A program made the position numbers and the translations under genes. Source: Diprion similis (lineage: Eukaryota > Arthropoda > Insecta > Hymenoptera > Diprionidae). From it: a DNA stretch of 64,000 nt. The notes below the pieces were generated by a model, which was given only the letters and a program-made list of their open reading frames with translations, was not told the DNA's origin and searched no databases. Positions 1 to 15,100 of the stretch are shown piece after piece (positions within the stretch are counted from its first letter, which is position 1; each line of letters starts with the position of its first letter). The stretch spans positions 22,345,025 to 22,409,024 of the forward strand of contig NC_060108.1 of the NCBI RefSeq assembly GCF_021155765.1, read 5' to 3'.

Positions 1-1907
1 ACGCCATGAATAAAACCATTATTATCGCTTATATCTACCGTCGCGTCCCGCGTAACGCCCATAAAGATGATAAGAGCAAACTCTGGCCGTCCTGTAAGAT
101 TATGTCGTCGCTATTACGATACTAAAACCAAAATTGTTCCCTATATACGTGTAATAGGCGTTAGATTTTTCTGCTTTGACGTTGATTGAAAAACCATAAT
201 ACATGGGTAGAATTATATTGTGTCCCTTAATCAGGTCAGAAGATGAAATTGATGAATAAAAATATCGAAGAGTAATTGAGTAATTACACCTGGTCGCAAA
301 AAATTAAAATAAATAAGTGAAGATTTTTCGCTTTCAACGAAGCGATAAATGGTTGAAAGTTTTTCTTTTTTTTGTCCTTATTTTCATCGATGGTGTAAAA
401 GTTCTGGTTTGGCCTGCTTATTAAACTGCAGCTGACAGCTTCCGTTGAACGGATCTGAGAAACCGCATCTCGCGGTTTTCACGCGCTGCAAGGTTTATCG
501 TACGTTGTATACATGGATAATACAAATAATAATTCACAATTTCGCGATGTATTGAGTCAAATTTTGCAGCAGTATTTACAAGTAGGTACTGTTTTGCGAT
601 TGTTATATTAAATACGTCGACGGGTCGTATAAAAAATGATGGCAAAAGGAAAAGAACCTGCTACGATGATAATAACGATAATAACGCTAACACCAAGAGA
701 ATAAATTGAGAAAAATGAGAGAAAAAAAAATAGACAACCACAGGAGGTAGAAGTCTAGATCCAATTTGCGAAGAATGGTAAAATAGGTAATTAGAGCTCT
801 GACATTTGACGATTTATAATGCGAAAAGCGTCAATTTGCAGACAAAAGTGTTTTGGTTAACGAGACCCAGCAGCTAACTCGAGTGACAAGAAAAGCAACA
901 ATTTTAACGGTATGAGAGCTGCTCGTACAATTGCACGAGATGGAAAGCAAGAAAAAAAAAGTAAATAAAAGTAAAAAATGTAAAAAGGTAAAAGGCGAAA
1001 GGTGAGGGACAAGCTTCTGTTTTCTTATGGTTCAATTTGCATCATCAACGTTGTAAGCGTTACTTCGTAATACCCATTGTTACTAACCACACGATTATAC
1101 TGCAATTTAAACGGTATAAATCGTTAAAAACACAAAAAAATTGTTAATCAATAATAATAGACAATAATCAAAATTAATATTCCAATTTTTACATGAATGA
1201 ATTTTCACGTAAAACGACAGAAACGAAATTGCTTATATCACGTGAGATTGTTAAATGGCGTTGAAACCTAATTTTACATATTACGTAATTATTAAAACCA
1301 AATATCGTTCGCTCTGAACCTAAAATATATGGCAAAAGGAGGGAAAAAGAGGAGAACTTTCGCTCGTATATAAAAAGATGTGATTCTATTCGGTACACGC
1401 ATTGATTTCTCAAGATGAAACAAGTATACTTATATTTATCGTATATATAATACATCCCCGTGATTTTTCCTGCTTTATCAAACTTTGTGCTTGCGTGTCA
1501 CGACTAGGTGGCTTCCTCCCAACCATGCAATGCTTCAATTTTTATAATTTCCGAACGAAACCCGTACATGCAACGCATGGGCCTGACTGATATGGTTACA
1601 TATTTCGATGAAATTTCAAACCAATGTTAAATAAAAATGAACCTCAAGAAACAGGGAGGGATTCCAACCCTCCCTGTGTGTGGTGTCAATGCATTATATA
1701 TACATATATCTATAATTGTAGGTAGAGCGAGAGAGAAAGAAAAAAAAATATTAATAATGCAAGTGAATTTAAAACAAAGAACAAAGACAAAAGAGAAGAA
1801 GAAAAATAAAAAATACTCGACTTGTAAAAAATGATTCGCTGCCGGAGAAAGTGCGAAGAATTTTGTAAGTGTAAAATATTTTAATACAACGCGAATCGCA
1901 GATATAA

Positions 1908-1914
<7 letters not shown>

Positions 1915-1940
<26 letters not shown>
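1915..1940. repeat. (GA)n microsatellite
   Basis: About 26 bases of uninterrupted GA repeats, preceded by an imperfect AGAAAGAG start, in Syntaxin-1A intron 3. Confidence 0.95.
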
Positions 1941-1941
<1 letters not shown>

Positions 1942-2693
1942 GGGAACAACAGTGCGTGCGTGCGCTTTATCTGTGTGTAAAAACTAGTACATCACGTATA
2001 ATATTTATAAATTTGTACATGTATTTCAGAAAGAGGAAAAAGTTGAGTAAATTTATTCAAAAGCTCTAAGTGGAATACACCGATACTTGTGCATATAGAT
2101 ATACATATTATACGTGGATACATAGAACGAGGATATTATGAAATTTGAGAAGGCCGTTGATCTCGTGTTACGTGTCTTGCGATTCATAGATTAGAGGGTA
2201 GACTGCACAAGTCTTAGCCACCCACTCGACGCACGTATTACAGCACGTACCTGCCATCCCCTATATCTACATTTTTATGTATATATATGTGTATTATGTA
2301 TAAGTATTTTCCCTTTATGTATATAGACACCGGGGTAGCCAGAAACAGATCACGGAGACTCTCTCTTAGGTATATATATATATATATCGGTATATGGAAA
2401 ATGCAGAGTTTTAATCAAGCCAAAAGCATTTTCATGCCGTTTGTGAACTTGAAACTTTCACCCGACGTTCACCGTGAAATAACTGAATCCTGCGCACGTA
2501 TGTCACGTAGTACAATTTCGTATTTATTAATTTCTTTTTTTTTTTCCTGGTTCAATTACACTATATAAAATTTGTGAATAATGCACAATTTGGTTGTATT
2601 TCAAACCGTGAGTAGTTTTTTGCAATTACGAAAGAATCGGATATAATATATACGAAAATCAATCATGTTTCACCAGACTAATCCTTCTCAGCG

Positions 2694-2701
2694 TGACGTC
2701 A
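2694..2701. promoter_or_regulatory. Perfect CRE palindrome (intronic)
   Basis: TGACGTCA, the full CREB/ATF consensus, in Syntaxin-1A intron 3. The match is exact; function is not shown. Confidence 0.35.
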
Positions 2702-2757
2702 CGGCCCGTCTGGATTGACATAAACCTAGGTACGTCTTAATATGTGTATGTATGTGT

Positions 2758-2760
<3 letters not shown>

Positions 2761-2820
<60 letters not shown>
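2761..2820. repeat. (TA)n microsatellite
   Basis: Sixty bases of perfect TA dinucleotides following TATG/TGTG-type sequence, in Syntaxin-1A intron 3. Confidence 0.97.
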
Positions 2821-2822
<2 letters not shown>

Positions 2823-3549
2823 TGTACAATTTGATCAGCAGAATGTGTTTATATCGCCTACGCAGCGCACGCACACCAGGATTCGATGTAATTTTGGGGG
2901 AAGCAATCAAAGTTGATTGAATTATTCGGTTTCGACGAAAAAACGTGGCTTGGATGGTAGACGAAGAGGAGAAAGAGGGGAAGGAATTAGGAAGGACCAG
3001 GTAGTAATGAATATCCCGCAGCATCCTCCAGACCCTGATGAATTCGATCTCGCATCGCCGATTCGCGTAAACCTATATACACGCACACGCACACATGGAA
3101 TGACGTATAAGTGACATAGACGAGCTTAAAATATGTATGATTGATTAATTTTTCACATATATTATATGCATTGGATTTCTAACGGTACGTAAAGCAACTT
3201 AGACGATTTTAAAATCAATATTATTCATATAAACTATAGAAATTCACGTGATCGCTTTGTAAGTTGGCATATTTATTTCCTTCAAATTTCATATTTCATG
3301 TTCTTGCCTCGAAGATTTGAATTAACGCGAGATCGTGCTTCAATATGCAATGTGCATATTATTCCGGTTAGATTGTAGGATGAAATTGGAGATTTACACA
3401 AATGGCTAATATACATACGAGTATGCATATTAATATCGGTAAGGGCGCGTGATCGATGCAAACATACATCAGCAGCGTGTATTATATATAATGCATGCAT
3501 ACACGATATGAACCGCGACGTTGAACGGCGCCCGTTGCGCTTGCATCGC

Positions 3550-3582
3550 CTCGTCGTCGTCGTGGGCGTCGTCGTCGTCGTC
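3550..3582. repeat. (GTC)n trinucleotide tract
   Basis: Interrupted GTC/TCG trinucleotide repeat. It explains the Thr-, Asp- or Ser-rich open frames here, which are not taken as genes. Confidence 0.85.
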
Positions 3583-3991
3583 AACGTCGACGTATACGCA
3601 ATTTGCCCTCCGCGGTAAAGCGATTAATTTGTTAAAATTCAATTTCTCGCGTAATTGCATCTCCAGCATCCCGGAGGCTGCAGCAGCTCCCCCCCCCCCC
3701 CCTCCAGGACACCACCTATAACGTCATCTGTAACGCTACGCCCTCTAAATTAGATTCCAAAGTACATGTGAATATAATATAGGTTATACGTATATAAAAT
3801 TTTGTATTTAACCATATAATTAAAAGGTGGAGTAAAAAGATTACGTTGAAATCGTATTAAGTAGAGAATTACACCTTTTTTTACTTTTTCTCCTTTCTTC
3901 TTTTTTTCCTTCTTTTTGTTGCCATATACTTTTTTGCCGCAATTACAGCAAGACAAGTTTGGCGGAAAAAAATTAACTCCTTCTTTATCAT

Positions 3992-3994
<3 letters not shown>

Positions 3995-4024
<30 letters not shown>
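3995..4024. repeat. (AC)n microsatellite
   Basis: Thirty bases of perfect AC dinucleotides in Syntaxin-1A intron 3. Confidence 0.95.
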
Positions 4025-4031
<7 letters not shown>

Positions 4032-4626
4032 TGGATACATGTCCTGCATACAAAATAATATAAAAAGCAAGACCAACAAACACAGGGATGAGTAATTTCT
4101 CGCCGCGTAGAGGAAGTCTACGCGAGATTCCGAGTTTCCCAAAGTTATACGAGAATAGAGGGAGACACGTTTCCAATTAGTAGTTGTAGCTATCCTGCTA
4201 TTCCAAGGATTTCCAGGACCTAATCCGCCCCTCGCCGTATAACTGCAAAGATGCGGCGCGGCCCTCTCTGGTGAAATTGAATTTCCCGTAACGACGAAAT
4301 TTTCTATAACCGTCATGCTTACGCGTCATCTCGCGGTTATGTACTGCATATATTTTTATAATAATAACATACTACGTATATATGCACAGCGAAAAAGGCG
4401 ATAATTCGATGAGAAGAAATATATATATATTCCTCAGCTTATATCGGCAGAAATTACATGTATAATATACAAAGACAAATATTTTTTACCTAATAATTTA
4501 TTTCAGTAAATACAATAAGCTGAAAAACGTGGAAAACTCGCTGAGTAAAGGCTGAAGTGGTATATAACAACCCGTCGCGTTGTACAAGATCAATATATCC
4601 CCGGGACTTCGACGTCCCTGTAGGGA

Positions 4627-4660
4627 AGAGAGAGAAAGAGAGAGAGAGAGAGTGAGAGAG
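4627..4660. repeat. (GA)n microsatellite, imperfect
   Basis: GA repeat with GAAAG and GTGAG interruptions, about 35 bases upstream of the CRE/E-box overlap at 4696-4707. Confidence 0.9.
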
Positions 4661-4695
4661 GCAGTGGTTGGATAAATGAGATATTTAGAGAGGGT

Positions 4696-4707
4696 TGACG
4701 TCACGTG
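4696..4707. promoter_or_regulatory. CRE overlapping an E-box (intronic)
   Basis: TGACGTCA (4696-4703) overlaps CACGTG (4702-4707). Both are perfect palindromic bZIP and bHLH consensus sites. Their position inside Syntaxin-1A intron 3 could mark an intronic enhancer, but only the motif matches are seen. Confidence 0.35.
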
Positions 4708-5571
4708 TGCAGCAGGTGATGGTAACGATCTTCTCTAATCACCGCGCGCGAGTTCTGACGAGCTGATGTTTGATTTATTTTTGTTTATTTACTACTTCTT
4801 TTTCCTTTTTTTTTTTTAATTTTTTTGTTGAATTTATACTTTTTACTGTACACACGTTTCGAATTTTATCCGATAAATTCGACGAGTTATGTAACATAAA
4901 ATATGTCGTGACAATGTCGAAATCTCTATCGAAATATTATGATAAAAAAAGGTTTTTTCTACAGCAAATGTTCACGCTATAAGTAGACATTAGATAATCG
5001 AACGGAGACTTGGTAAGAAAAATCTGTAATTTCCATTCTCTTTTTCCTTTTCTTTGACCGATTTTTTGTATATTGAGAAAAATTGTTTGCGTATTGTGTA
5101 AAGAATAGTTTTTCAATTAATCCACTAAACTTTCAATGACATGTGTTTAGACACATCGTTTAGTACTGCAAACAATCCACAAGTATGAAATTATTGTTTA
5201 CGTAAATGTGTGAGGAGAGTCGCGGAGTTTTATAAACGCCCAACTTTTCCGATAAATAAATTGATGCAGGTATATGAAATATTTCTCAATTTCATTTACA
5301 TACCCATAGTAGATATATATTCTCCGTCACAAGCAGTTGTTGTTTTTTTCATGTCTGATCGACAAAAGTAAAGTGCAAATATTTCAAGAATGTGAAATAG
5401 GGTTGAATATATACTACAAAAAGGAAAAATGAAAATAAAAATTATTACACGAACCCATTATGTGAGTAAAAATTCTACCAGAGTTGAAATATATTCTTCT
5501 TTTATGAGAAAATGAGTTTTTGGTCATATTGACAAGGCTTGGGAATCGCGTGCGAGAATTTGCGCTTAACC

Positions 5572-5608
5572 GAAGAAGAAGAAGAAGAAGAAGAAGAAGA
5601 AGAAGAAA
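5572..5608. repeat. (GAA)n trinucleotide repeat
   Basis: About twelve GAA units in a row, followed by a purine-rich stretch. Confidence 0.95.
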
Positions 5609-7313
5609 GAGTGAAGAGAGTGACAGGGACGAAAAATTGGAAATAATACTGAAAGATGTGAGAAGAGTGTATATACGTATATAATCCTTACGTCAGAATC
5701 CTGACACCGTCACCCTATAAAATATATTATAGTGATACAGTGCAGAGGTAGTCGTGACAAGGTTTTACTTTTATCCCCACATCATATACATACATCATCC
5801 GTGACGGTGATGCGATATAAAATTACAAAAATATCGAATCGATTGAATATTCCGAACGTATAGATAATCCCGATATAGGAATCCGTGTGTCTACGATAAA
5901 CAAAACTATGATCATAATGCCGACGTGAATTGTCTAGAACTACAAGAGAAAGAGAATAAATTGAATACGTTGAAATTCTCTTTATTTTAAATCCTACATC
6001 GGATATCGCGTGTCTGGAAAATAAGGGTTACGCGTGCAGAAAAGTAAACGACCTAAAATCGGCTGCGATATAACAATGGTATATTGTTAACTAATTGTTA
6101 ATCCATGCGCAAGGATTATAAAATTGCGTCACAATCGCACGGTGCCTGGTATGATTATTATTATTATTACTATTGTTATTATTATTATTATAAAGCTGCA
6201 GATGATCGCATAAATTATGTAATTACTATCTTCCGAATAAATCCCGCGTGGTAAAATAATTATATAATTTTTACTAGATATTTATAGCCATATAATAATA
6301 ATGATATAAATAAAACTAATGAGACAATTTTTTTGGTAATTTTTATAAGAATCGTATGTGAAAGAAATAAAATCTTTACCATAAGTCGAAGGAAATATGA
6401 AAAAAAATTATGACTATATATAAATGACGAACAATCGCACGTGAAAATATTGACTTTGTGCAATTAGACAATCTTCCCGCAACTGCGTCCCATATTCACG
6501 CGAATGCAGAACATAAGAGCGAGGTTTAATTATTATTCGAATGCAAATGCAAGGCAACCACGCAGGCGGCGTTCTACTTTTATACTTTGCATAAATCGTT
6601 GCATATAATAATAACCACAGCGTTTTACTGCAGATGGGAAGCTTATAGAATTAGTGCCGTGATGATTAAAGCTTTTCCAGGCTGCTATGGGAAATTCAGA
6701 TCACAAGTAAACAAGTAAAATCGAAAATTTATCAATCGGAAGGCGGTTATCACGACTGAATAAATTAATTCAAAAGAACACGAAAATAAAGCTGCACTGA
6801 GAAAAATTTCTACTTATGGATGCCGTGTATAGTTGTTATAACCATTTGTTTCTAATATTTAAAGCGAAAATTTTTTAAAGATTTTTTTTTCTTAGAATAT
6901 GAATAGTTACTAGTACATCAATTTTTCTTGTATACTTTAGATAACGTTTAAACGATTATTGCAACGAGATACATTCGAGACTAGAATTTTTCTGACGTGT
7001 ATTGAAAAGAAAATTACATTCTCACAATCGGCAGTGTTGAGTTAAAGAATTTACAAACAAACTCCACCATTTCTTCTATAACACACACGCGTTTATATAG
7101 AATAATTAATAATAAATCGAATCAACCTGTTGCGGCGAGAATAGGCTTAATGTTTAACAAGTCGACTCAACTTCGATCAGATACTCGAGTTATGAATCTC
7201 AATGATAATCGATATCGCGAGTATGATATAGATCCAAGGATATGGATATGAGACCGGAAGGATATCAGAGCGATCATGCAAATCCTCTATAAAAATAACC
7301 AAGCGAAGAAAAG

Positions 7314-7320
<7 letters not shown>

Positions 7321-7382
<62 letters not shown>
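7321..7382. repeat. (TA)n microsatellite
   Basis: About 62 bases of perfect TA repeats, the longest in the window, in Syntaxin-1A intron 3. Confidence 0.97.
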
Positions 7383-7384
<2 letters not shown>

Positions 7385-9183
7385 TGATTTATTACAAAGC
7401 TTGCGGAATATTCGCCAACGATTTCTCATCCCTTATTTTTCTCTCTTCCATAGAATTAAAGGGCGGAGGATGAGGAGGATGCAGGGTTGGTTAAAAGTCG
7501 ATCGCAAAATCCGGACAACAATGCAGCCGCCATCCCGACTCTCAAAGCATCATCCACAACAGCTAGTGTTGTAGACAACATAAAATGTGGGTGTAAAAGA
7601 GAGCCAGCTAGCTAACCGGGACAAGGACGATGACAAACTATAGCTTTTCCCGCTCCTCGTCGACAGCTCGTAATTCTTTCTAAAACCGCGAGTGTCCTCG
7701 GGCCTCTCTAAACCGTCGAGTTTTGATAAAAATGAGAGGAAACAAAAAAGCTGAAATTAGGTATATAAGGTTAAAAATCGGCATAAATTTCACGCTGCAT
7801 TTCTTGCTTGGTATATTATTATTATTTTACAGTTTCAAACTGATTTCAGAATGCTTATAAGTTAGTCTAATTTTCAAATATTATATATAAGCGTATACTT
7901 TTTTTTGAATTGAAAATATATTCCCAGTTGAAAAATACGATTTTTCGTAACCTCATAAAATATTATACATTCCTAAGGTTATGATAATGAATAATATGAA
8001 AACCATCAAATTTTCTTCCGCCGAGCCAAAATGGTAAATCATAATTTACAATCAGATTGAATAAGGTTGCGTTTTCCTCGAAATATTGGCGAATATAGCG
8101 AAATATGCGAAAAAATTACGTACGAAGTGTCGGTGAGTGATTGGAAGTATCTCCAAGAGAATTGGCGGCGTCTGTTGCCGAGATAAGAGCGACGATAACG
8201 AGAGAAGAGAATAAGAAAAGAAAAAAAGGTAGAATGAAAAAAAATCGTTTGCGATATTGTCGTTCTTTCCCTGCTGAGAATCATAATCAGCGTTGGTTCT
8301 TTCCCATCGTTTTTAACGATTTTTTCCCCTCATTCTTCTTTCATACAGTGTAAAAATAACGGACACGTAATAGAGGCGCTCATGACATTTTGTCAATTTA
8401 TTACTAACACGCAAGCGACGTAAAAAGTAATCGTAAAAAAGAAATTCAACGCGTCTGATATTACAGTAAAAGGAATATCGTATTTATTCGCAGAAGATGT
8501 ATCTTGCACAATATTCCCGGAGAAGTGAACCCAAAAAGCCATTATATACCCAATTCTTATTGCATTTTACCGAATTTCACGTATGTACATATACAAGCGA
8601 TTATGCGATTATTGGTTGACCTCACGTTTCTCAAACTTCGATATTTCATCATTTTTACGAAGGATTAATTCATGATTGATTTTTCAAACGTGTGTTATAA
8701 ATGCTGAAAGCAAGGCGATAATATCATTGCAAAAATAAGAATAAAATGAAGATTACTACGTTAATTTATTTATGTATGAAATTCGAAAAACAATTCACAA
8801 CGTTATCGGTTTAATTTTAATTAATAAAGTATATATACTATGGTACTATTATGTATTAAAAAGGAAAAACAGAGAAAAGAAAAAGAGGGGTGAAAAATAA
8901 AAGAAACATACAGTTTAAAACGCAACAATTATTCTACGATCAAACAAAAATCCAGCTTTTACGGTCTATATAATGCGGATTACATTATCAAAACGCGTAG
9001 GTGGAGACGATAAGCTCCGTGAAATTTCATCATCTCAAAAATTGACACGTTGAAAATAAAAACTGTGAAAATGATACTTTGAATTTTGTAATATTTTTTC
9101 GATCTCGAAGAAAATTATTTAAAAAAAACATGCAGTTAACGATTTATTCAAAACGACAAAAAATTTGCCAAAATTAGACTCAC

Positions 9184-12100
9184 TTTCATCTGTCTGCGGC
9201 GCCGACAGGATGGCGCTGTGTTTCTTCTTGACTTCTTCAACATTCGTCTGGATCTTGTCTATCATTTCACGAATTTCCTCCACCTGTAACAAAAATTTTT
9301 TTTTCTTGTTATAATAGATAGCTGAAGAATATTATTAAAACAACAGTGCAATTATTGATCGTCAAAAGGTGAATGAAGACAAAAAAGATAAAAACAATAC
9401 ATAAATAAATAAATAAATCACCTGAGATTGATATTATAAGCTCGCAAATGCAAGGAAAGAGAGATAGAGAGAAAGAGAGAGAGAGAGAGAGAGAGTCAGT
9501 CGAAGGCGTTATTTCTGTTGATATAGTCCCATGGATGGATATGCAGGGGTAAGCAATGCTAATCGAAGTTACTTGATAGGAAGAAAGTTGAAATTCAATT
9601 TCAGCGTCGTCGCATTACTAGACACGTCGTTGAACATCGCGGAACCCTCCGCTTATACATGCACATGAATTAATATCGAGGTATATCGACGATTCGCGAT
9701 GAAGAAAATCGACTTACAGGCTCCTTTTCTTCTCTTCTCCCGTTTTACATCTTTCGTTTTTACTTTCCCACGAAAGAGAAGAAAACTGGTTAGCAAGTAA
9801 TAAACGAAAGAAGAATTGGATTTATAAATATTCTTTTCCTTCGCTTTTTCTTTCAATATTCTCTTATTATACTTCTGGCTATATATAATGTATACGTATA
9901 CATATATAGACATTCGATTTATTAACCGAGTCTTATCCTTCTAACGCATCTGCAAGGAAATTAAATTGATAATGCGGAAACATAATACACAAATACAAAC
10001 AATACTTATAACGAAGTTTGTTTCGTTGTATATATGTATCTGCGAAGAATAGGACTAAGTATATCCATTTGAATAATGTATATACGTGTATATGTGTATG
10101 TATTATACAATACTTATTACGCAGCAACGAGAACGCGTCCGAAAACGTAACAGTAACAGGGGTAAGAATTTATAGCGTCAATTTATTACTTTCAATGAAA
10201 TTAAAGGCCTGCGAGTAGGTCGCGTCGCTACGCCCCTCTCAAATTATGCACACATAGACATACACACATGTATATAGGTATATATATTCCGAATTTTAAT
10301 ATGTATAAATTAATACTTGAATAAACTATACGAATTATTACTTAAACATGTCTCTTTCACTGTATTCAATTTAGTATAACGATAGCGAAGTTAGGGCGAT
10401 TATTTATTAACACTTTATCGACTGAATAAAAATTATTATATTAATAAAATAAAAAATTAATGATTATTTGCTGCATGTCAATGACCTCGAATAATTTATT
10501 CTATATTCTAGTGTATAAGGTAATTACTTGTACAGCTACGTTCATCGACATGTTTATGAGTAAATAATATCAGCTCAATTACACTGCCGAAAATTTAATT
10601 ATAACGACAAGTTATTTCAGTTGACTGATATTTATTATATTCATGGTATCATACTATACTGCAATCAAACATAGATATCATGCAAAAGAGAGAAATAAAG
10701 AAAAATAAAAAATAAATTTCAACGCAGATCCCACCGCATGTAATAACCACAAGAGCGATATGTATTGGCGTCATTCACACCGTTCCGCGAGGCATTAGGT
10801 ATACACGTCCATGTATAATACATAACACACAAATCAAACTGCATATACTGCGGAGAATACATATATATATATATATACCTATCGAATAAATCGGTGCACG
10901 TAGGGGATTTCCTTGTAAATTATTTATCACGTCATGGACACCAATGTTTTGTATACATATGTTTTACATGCACATTCGTACACCCTGCATGCAACCAGTA
11001 CTATGATATATATATATATATATATATTGAATTTTTATGCAGTAAATTCTCTTTGCATACTTTTTTTCTGTCACAAGTTCCCTCCTGCAATATTGTTTAA
11101 AGGATTCTTCGACTTCCACCTCAATTATACATATGTATCATGTTACATATGTATATAACATGATAAAGAAGAATGGTTTGGATAAAGATTTACAACAATT
11201 TATAGCCTTCGAAGTTATAATTGCAACAAGTTCTTGGAATAGAAGGTTACAGTAATCGACTGTGTAATCGTATAAAGGATATTAGGAGACCGAATAACGA
11301 GAGCAATAATTTGTCGAGTCGAAAAATGGTGTATTAAGGGGCACCTAGGTTTTTTATATCTATATATAATGTGTAAATACATATACATATGTGATTCGTG
11401 TAGATCACGCAGCGAAGGTGGTACACGAACGTCATTTGGATTAATTAAAAGCCTGGTGACTTGCGAATTAGTCAGTGAGTGCTGAATTAAACTCGCGGAG
11501 TCGGAGTTATAAACTTGTTACGTACATGCAACGTATATGTATACATATACAGTACTAATACAACTCTGTGCGAATTTATTAGGTATATTAGGTATAAGGT
11601 AGGTACTGAGCAATTAGAAGTAAAAAAAAACTAAAAAAAAAAAAAACTTTGAAAATCATACGTTAGCACCTTATCAGAAGATAAGTTGGGATGAAAATCG
11701 GTGGAAAAATTGGGAAAATTGACAGTGAGCTGTTTATCACATTGATTGTGAGCGAAAGTTTCGAGGGTCCGCAGGAAAAATTCGAGTGTCTGGACGAGCT
11801 GAAAACGGATAGACGTTAAATTGACTTTGCACAGTACTCGTGGGCGTTCGCGTCCAGTCCGCAAATATAATGTATATAGGTATATACGTGTATATATATA
11901 TACACGCAATAATAAATGTAGAGGGTAAGGAAAATTCGATACTTACATATATATATATTTCCGAGGGGTAATAAATTATTTCTTTTTTTGTTTCGGAAGG
12001 TGGAACGAGGAAAAAAGCGCCGAGCCCTAGAGGGCGAGTTTCTGAAGCGTATACGTACTTATATGTATACAACATGCGTATATATACCTATATGTATATA

Positions 12101-15100
12101 ATATAATACACTTGGAGGAAAAATATCGTATCGGACGGGTTATTTATTATGTGGTATCACACTCGACTGCACCGAAAACTATAATCACCTTCGCCGAAAA
12201 GCTTCGATGCGAAAAAAGCAAATTTAGCAATTTATGGCCAAATCTGGATTCCAGAAGCGAGATCTGGGATAGGGTATATAAGACACCTGACAGTTACTTT
12301 GCATGTTATTTGTTTTTGCAATGATGCCAGCCAATTTTATATACATAGATTATATTGTTTTCTTATTTTCAACATATTAATATAATATTATATTATAGCA
12401 TCTTTGATTGTTGAAAAGCATTTTTATTACATAAATCGTACCAAGAATTAATTCGTCAACAAAAATTAGTCACCCTTCAAAAACAGGGTTCATTCCCAAA
12501 TATTGACCAAGTATAATACTGAACGTTGGATTAAATATACTTTTTAATAAATCGCTTGTTATGTCTTAAAAATACGCGTATAATGTAAAATACATATTTT
12601 ATATACAATACGGCGCGTGCTGTTGTTATAACGTGGCGTTATTTTTCAAAACCTTAATTTATTATCAAGAGAAGATGGTGGTGGTGGTGGTGGTTTGGTG
12701 TACCTACTTGCTGCCCTGCGATGCCGGTTGCGATAATTAATTATTTTATATTAAACTCAAGGGGTTATCTGCAGTACAGGGGAAAAGAGAGACGTGACGT
12801 TACGTATACCATAAAATTTAAGCAAAGAAATCGTATTTTTTTTCCTTTCCTCTTTTTTCCTTCAAAATTACATACTTTGATCTTCACGCATAGCCCAAAG
12901 CCATTGCAAAACGTGTATAGTCACGCTGTGCAGTGTGCAGAGAACATACAGCTCTGTGGCTAAACAAGACACCTACATACGTGCAGATACGATAAGTGAC
13001 GATGAGTCAGGCTGGGCGACGCGGACGGGACGTAAGAATGTGAAATTATGCGTGAAATTCCTGGGTGATTTTCTTAAATTGGCATACCGAGGAGAACCCT
13101 CGGGACCCACCCGCGTTCAAATTGCGCCCGAATTTCCGGAGCAGGCATTCAGCCTTCACCCAACTTTAACTTCGTGGCGAAATCTTACTTATTTACTTTA
13201 ATATCGCGCGACTCGCCAAGCGGCCACTCACAATCAGTTTCAAAACACTCTCGACATCTTATATGCCTATATTTATACATGATCGGTATTTGAGTCACCT
13301 GGAATTTCCGTCAAGTCGACGTTATTACTCGTTTCATTCCGCGCGTAGTAAACTGCAAACGATACCTACTTCAGAGCAGCAACGATTTCGTCGATTATTC
13401 CTATTATAATCGTGCAATGAATTTCGAAATTCAAATAGTCATTCATTTCGCCGGATTCACGCAGCAATTTGGATGAATTGAATTTCGTTATCTTGAGAGT
13501 GCGCCTAAAATTGTCAAGAGAGTAACGTTGTTTCGACGATATTCTCGGGCTGGTTCTTTGAAAGCCTAATGTGTCGTTTTAAACACAAAGATAAGAGTGC
13601 TAACAGCTTTACTTTTACATCAACGTTTTCAGTGTGGTCGGAAAATTCATGGCAGTAACATCGGACAATCACGTTGAAAATATTCGCTTCATCAATCATT
13701 TATGTATATATATATGTACCGAAAAAGTTGGTTTTATTTCAATTATATATGTCCTCGTACTGATCTTCTCGCCATTATTAAGATTAAAACTTCAGGTATA
13801 ACAATACAATTAAGTAAATAAGTATCGAAGTCGAATTTTCCGAAATATTATCACGATAAATATTAACATGCATTTATAATCATATCCACATCCTCATATT
13901 TGTCGGAGAGAAGAAATGGCCTGAAACAACGACATGATTGACCACAAAAACAAAAACGATCCTGGCTGAAAAAAAAAATTGTTCACTAAGTGGAAGCGCG
14001 ACTTATGCGGAAAAACGAAAGGGAGGAGAAAGAAAAAAAATTGTCGGACCCGCCATTGCAGGACGATCATATACTACCTGAAGAAGGTTGGCGTATAATA
14101 TAAACTCTCTTCCGAAAGAGGATAAGAACCTTGTATTATACCAGCAGACACATTTGTCAAACCTATCCTGTCCAGTGCCGCATGCATGCATCATCAAATT
14201 TTAAATGTAGGTTCTATTTGCTAGACATGTTGTAATATATGGTGTATAATATTGTTACATTTATTGTTTTATTTTCCTAGCTTCAGTAGTGATTAAAAAT
14301 TAAAAATATGAAATGACAAATGAACTAAGGCTTGCTGTGTCAACTGCAATATTATTGTAAAGAAGCAGTCTTGCCTCATCGTCAGACGTGAAAATGATTT
14401 GACATGTTTTAATAAACGTCACATTTTTTGTTTCAAACTCTCACCAAGAATTTCACTCTATTTTCACTCTATAAATTTATACCGCAAGAAAACCAGCTTT
14501 TCCACACCTTCCGAAATAACCACGATTCTATGCATCGACTTAGTCGATTCGCACAATTATTGGCGCCAAGCTTCGCTTCCAGATAACCAAGTGTACATTC
14601 TGCAAGCACTGTATACATATACACACCACGATATACATTCGATTTGGACGTAGCGCGATTGCACTATCTCGTATTTAACGTACATACAAACAGCTGATAA
14701 ATTCAGACATTCTGTACACAAACGTGTCCAAGTTATACGCACTTGTGCACATAAATGCGATTCGCTGATACACGTTTACCCGTCATAGTTCATAGAGAAT
14801 GACACACGATGGTACTAACGAGAGTGTCTCTTCCTTCCCTCGTTAAAAACCCGCCGACCCACAACGGCATTTGATGGCTGACGGGAATTTCTCATCTCAC
14901 AGAGGTGGGTTTAGAAATAGGGGAAAGTTTCGTGAAAATAGGGGAGGTGTTAGGGTTCAAATAATTTTTCACGGTACGGACTGACCAAATAGAAAAAAAT
15001 TAGATACACGCTAGAATATGATCCGTAATTTTGGTCGTTTTGGAATTTTTTCGATCGCACTTCAGAAATGTGTTTGTATAATAGAAAAACAAGTATCCCC

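Larger units (their letters stand above)
1..9183. other. Syntaxin-1A intron 3 (part), no exon seen
   Basis: AT-rich intronic sequence downstream of the exon-3 donor of the minus-strand Syntaxin-1A gene. No continuation of the Habc or SNARE coding sequence was found in any frame. Short open frames here are low-complexity or repeat-driven. It contains GA, TA, CA, GTC and GAA tracts, and two perfect CRE palindromes (2694-2701, 4696-4703). Confidence 0.75.

Noticed and set aside
3282-3721. Thr-, Asp- and Ser-rich open frames around 3282-3721
   Set aside because: They are translations of the GTC trinucleotide tract and a C homopolymer; no coding signal beyond the repeat.
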